Made by a program: the position numbers and the translations under genes. From positions 35,271,518-35,335,517 of the forward strand of contig NW_024881313.1 of NCBI RefSeq assembly GCF_018691265.1: DNA of 64,000 bases, in the 5' to 3' direction. Shown piece by piece: positions 61,533-64,000 of the stretch. This stretch comes from Tyto alba (taxonomy: Eukaryota; Chordata; Aves; Strigiformes; Tytonidae). Numbering within the stretch: the stretch's first letter is position 1; every line of letters begins with the position of its first letter. A model generated the notes under the pieces. The model was not told where the DNA came from and made no database searches. It saw only the letters and a list, made by a program, of their open reading frames with translations.

Positions 61533-62003
61533 CTGATCCATTTCCGTAAAGGTGCTCTGCTCCTCATCTTCCTCCTCAATATCCGACTCTCCCACAGCAA
61601 TAGGAACACAAATGGACAGGTCAGGATTGGTCATAAAATCATCATTGTCTGTAATTCCTAGGCATTTCTCCCCATTTTTATTCATTCCATCCTCAGCATG
61701 GTTTTCTTTGTGATTCTCCATGTCTTTGCCAAGGTCAGCTGTTGTGTGACTGTTCACACAATTGTTAAGGGCACCTGTATTCTGGGCAGCAAGTTTCATC
61801 ATTGCCTTCTTTTCAGCCGTTGTCTTGGGGTGCCGAAGGACATTGCAGCAAAAATCCCACGTCGTGTGTTTCATGTACTGAACACCCCTGTTGATCCGAG
61901 CAAAAGCAAGCTGCAGGTTGTTCATCTCCCCATCCTCATCTGGTGCTGAGAGGTTGTCAGCACTGAAAGAGCTTAGCAGCAAGGCAAGGAACAGGTTGAG
62001 CAC
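61533..62003 (-). CDS. SCN5A: SCN5A exon 17: end of domain II S6 and first half of II-III linker
   Basis: 471 nt, phase 0 to 0, 157 codons, acceptor TATTTGTTTCAG/GTG and donor CAG/GTAGGC. Residues 1-18 (VLNLFLALLLSSFSADNL) are the inner end of domain II S6. Residues 19-52 (APDEDGEMNNLQLAFARI and on to TTWDFCC) are the conserved proximal linker. Residues 53-130 are variable, polar and rich in Asn, His and Lys. Residues 133-141 (VPIAVGESD) followed by the acidic IEEEDEEQS are the ankyrin-G binding motif that anchors the channel in the membrane skeleton. Human exon 17 is 441 nt as I recall; the 30 extra nt fall in the variable part. The preceding exon (domain II pore) lies beyond the right edge. 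Confidence 0.95.
61581..61607 (-). other. SCN5A: Ankyrin-G binding motif (VPIAVGESD)
   Basis: Codons 133-141 of exon 17 give the (V/A)P(I/L)AxxE(S/D)D consensus of sodium-channel ankyrin binding, followed by a run of Glu and Asp. The glutamate whose human counterpart, E1053, is mutated in Brugada syndrome (E1053K) is present. Confidence 0.9.
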
Positions 62004-62540
62004 CTGAAACAAATAAAGTTAAAAGGAAATCAATGACCTTTAAATGTGGAGGATGAATGTTTCGTCTTAAAAGCAGGACGGTCTGAGTCTCATCTCATCT
62101 ATGCCACTGTAACTCCAACAGCGTTCTTGGAACTACCTCGAATTATAGGTGCTTTCAGTAGGAAAAGGTCTACAGACATTTCCAAACACATTAATTTCAC
62201 GTGCAGAATTATAGCATGGACAATAACATGCTCTGACATTCCTTTTCCCTGTCCAACACCCCAAAACACAAAAAAAGAAAAGATAAAATTCAGAAGCAGA
62301 ATATGGGATAAAATTTTAATTGGAAGATACACTGTGTAAATATTCTCGTAGGTGGTGGTATAATAAATTTCCTGTAATTACCAGTATCCCATCTTGGAGA
62401 AAATCACTAGTTGTAACACTAACGGATATCCAGAAAGGTACTGTTTACATGTAGAAAAATACTATAGGAAGAATGTTTTCAGGACCTTTTTGGTTTTTAC
62501 TCAGTGTGAATATTGATATTTCATAGTATATAATATATCT

Positions 62541-63335
62541 GGACAAGTTCGAAAAGTAGGTCCTTGTGAACCTCATGAGGTTCAACAAGGCCAAGTGCAG
62601 GGTCTTTCCCATGGGTTGGGGCAATCCTTGATATCAATACATGCTGGGAGATGAAGGTATTGAGTGCAGCCCTGATGAGTAAGACTTAGGAGTACTGGTG
62701 GAGGAAAAACTGGACATGAGCTGATGATGTATGTTCGTAGCCAAGAAAGCTGACTATATCCTGGGCTGCATCAAGAGAAGTGTGGCCAGCAGGTCAAGAG
62801 AGAGGATTCTCCCCATTTACTCTGCTTTCATGAGACCTTCCCCCACCCTGCAGTACTGTGTCCAGCTCTGGGGTCCCCAATATAAGAATGACATGGACCT
62901 GCTCAAGGTGGTCCAGAGGAGGCCACAAAAATGATCAGAGGAATAGAACACCTCTCTTATATGGACAGGTTGAGAGAGTTGGGGTTGTTTAGCCTGGAGA
63001 AGAGAAGGGTCCGGGGAAACCTTATTGTGACCGTTTGATACTTAAAGGAGGAGACAGAATTTTTAGTAGGGGCTGTTGCAATAGGACAAGGCGTAATGGT
63101 TTTAAACTGAAAGAGGGTAGATTTTGATTAGATATAAGGAAGAAATTCTTTACTGTGAGGGTGATGAGGCACTGGAACAGGTTGCCCAGAGAGGTTGTTG
63201 GTGCCTCATCCCTGGAAATGTGCAAGGCCAGGTTGGACGGGGCTTTCAGCAACCTGATCATGTCCCTGCTCACTGCAGGGGGATTGAACTAGATGAGCTT
63301 TAAAGGTTTCTTCCAACCCAAACTATTCTATGATA
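62541..63335 (+). repeat. CR1 LINE, 5'-truncated, about 0.8 kb
   Basis: The plus strand contains the C-terminal end of CR1 ORF2 and its 3' tail. Recognisable codons include AKKADYILGCIKRSVASRSR, then [26 protein letters not shown] and VVQRR, followed by nucleotide matches to 'gagagagttggggttgttta', 'gcctggagaagagaag', 'gaacaggttgcccagagag' and 'ttccaacccaaactattcta', then 'tgataatc'. The reading frame is interrupted by stops and indels, so it is inactive. It is 5' truncated, as is usual for CR1, and antisense to SCN5A. It is the best-preserved mobile element in the window. Confidence 0.95.
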
Positions 63336-63780
63336 ATCATATACATATGCATGGCACTAAAACCAAATAGTATATTTAGAAACATTTCTAAACATTTCTA
63401 TGTATTTTCATAGATAGTCTTGATTTAAATATCCTTTGGGCCATGAAAACCTATGGTGAGTGTGACTAAACACTTAAAAGGTCATATAACTTCAAAACCT
63501 TTTCGCTCCAGGCAAAAATAAGCCATCACAACCAGGAATAATGTGGCCAAATCTGGGAAGGGCTCACCCCCAAAGCAGGCTTGGTCCTGGAAATGCTGTT
63601 ACCAATCAGGAAAAAAATATGGGAAATATGAGAAGATCCAAACCAAACTGGAGACTGTAAGTTGGCTTCCTCTTGTTTCTGAAACTTCAGAACTGTCTAT
63701 TTTTGCTGGTAGTGCAGAGCAAGATTAGACACAACTACACATTTGGGTGACATATTCGATGATTTAAACCTCTTTTTACT

Positions 63781-63802
63781 TTTTTTTTTTTTTTTTTTTT
63801 TT
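63781..63802 (+). repeat. Poly(T) tract, 22 nt
   Basis: Uninterrupted T run on the plus strand, followed by five C, in intron 16. Confidence 0.95.
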
Positions 63803-64000
63803 CCCCCTCAAAAAATACAGTTATATCCAGTAAATAAAACCAGCTGCTTCTAGAAGGCTATTGTCAGTAATACATCTTGCAGGTTGATCACCAGCTGCCG
63901 TGTGCAGGACATTACACCTGCTCATGGTCTGAGAAGGAATGAGTTACAATTTTTGTGCCAGATTGACAAGGCCAAGAAGCTCACATCAGAGGTAGATTCC

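Larger units (their letters stand above)
5224..62003 (-). other. SCN5A: SCN5A gene, internal part (exons 17-23)
   Basis: This is the span of the recognised exons of a voltage-gated sodium channel alpha subunit, the pore-forming protein for the fast inward Na+ current in the plasma membrane, in heart above all if it is Nav1.5. Seven exons in order on the minus strand join without a frame break: lengths 471, 147, 121, 155, 174, 123 and 282 nt, 491 codons in all. They cover the end of domain II S6, the whole II-III linker, domain III S1-S5 and the start of its pore loop. The last five exon lengths match those I recall for human SCN5A exons 19-23. SCN5A is preferred over SCN10A because of the linker text ([22 protein letters not shown]) and the domain III turret CINKTEGD. 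The DEKA-filter lysine, the IFM inactivation gate and the C-terminus are not in the window. The introns total about 55 kb, long for a bird gene. Confidence 0.88.
62004..64000 (-). other. SCN5A: Intron 16 (partial, 2.0 kb)
   Basis: Intron upstream of exon 17; only its 3' part is inside the window. It contains a CR1 LINE at 62541-63335 and a 22-nt T run at 63781-63802. The domain II pore exon is not visible. Confidence 0.8.

Noticed and set aside
5224..62003. Assignment to SCN10A, SCN4A or SCN8A
   Set aside because: The II-III linker segments (VPIAVGESD with acidic run, [18 protein letters not shown]) and the domain III turret CINKTEGD fit Nav1.5 best. Membrane segments alone would not separate the paralogues. 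A tree with bird SCN5A and SCN10A would settle it.
62731..62934. Plus-strand open frame of 67 codons as a gene
   Set aside because: Its peptide (GCIKRSVASRSR, YCVQLWGPQ) is the C-terminal part of CR1 ORF2 in a truncated LINE, not a host gene.
62004..64000. Exon 16 (domain II pore and first part of S6)
   Set aside because: No sodium-channel codons are found upstream of exon 17 inside the window.
1..64000. Prokaryotic-style systems, CRISPR arrays, tRNA or rRNA genes, or a novel gene cluster
   Set aside because: No regularly spaced repeats, RNA gene signatures or closely packed frames were seen. The window is intron-rich vertebrate DNA of a single gene.

Overview
The window holds the middle of one vertebrate gene, the voltage-gated sodium channel alpha subunit SCN5A (Nav1.5), on the minus strand, plus its introns. 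I reconstructed seven consecutive coding exons by reading translated peptides against splice consensus. In human 28-exon numbering (from memory) they are exons 17 (61533-62003), 18 (46970-47116), 19 (40037-40157), 20 (30972-31126), 21 (26987-27160), 22 (11853-11975) and 23 (5224-5505). All introns are GT-AG and all phases agree. Together they give 1473 nt, or 491 codons, running from the end of domain II S6 through the II-III cytoplasmic linker to the start of the domain III pore loop. The gene enters at the right edge (exon 16 and earlier lie beyond 64000) and leaves at the left edge (exon 24 and later lie before position 1).

Organism: the interspersed repeats are CR1-type LINEs ending in TTCTATGAT-like 3' ends, best seen at 62541-63335 and 14297-14420. 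That points to a sauropsid, most likely a bird. I cannot fix the species. Paralogue choice: the ankyrin motif VPIAVGESD, the exon 19 text [18 protein letters not shown], and the domain III turret start [13 protein letters not shown] are closer to Nav1.5 than to my recollection of Nav1.8, Nav1.4 or Nav1.6.

Layout, left to right: partial intron 23 (1-5223); exon 23; intron 22 (6.3 kb, with an old antisense CR1-like relic); exon 22; intron 21 (15 kb, with many A/T homopolymer tracts, a CR1 3' end and a MIR-like SINE); exon 21; intron 20 (3.8 kb, antisense CR1-like relic); exon 20; intron 19 (8.9 kb); exon 19; intron 18 (6.8 kb, with a long decayed CR1/L3-type LINE that still shows reverse-transcriptase motifs); exon 18; intron 17 (14.4 kb); exon 17; partial intron 16 with an approximately 0.8 kb CR1 copy.

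The most interesting points are in the II-III linker. Exon 18 is diverged and starts at a tandem CAGCAG acceptor, the same arrangement that in human SCN5A gives the alternative Q1077 / delQ1077 isoforms. Its upstream polypyrimidine tract is poor, which fits a skippable exon. The ankyrin-G binding motif is intact in exon 17. I see no second gene, RNA gene, CRISPR array or novel multi-gene system. Most of the window is ordinary intron.
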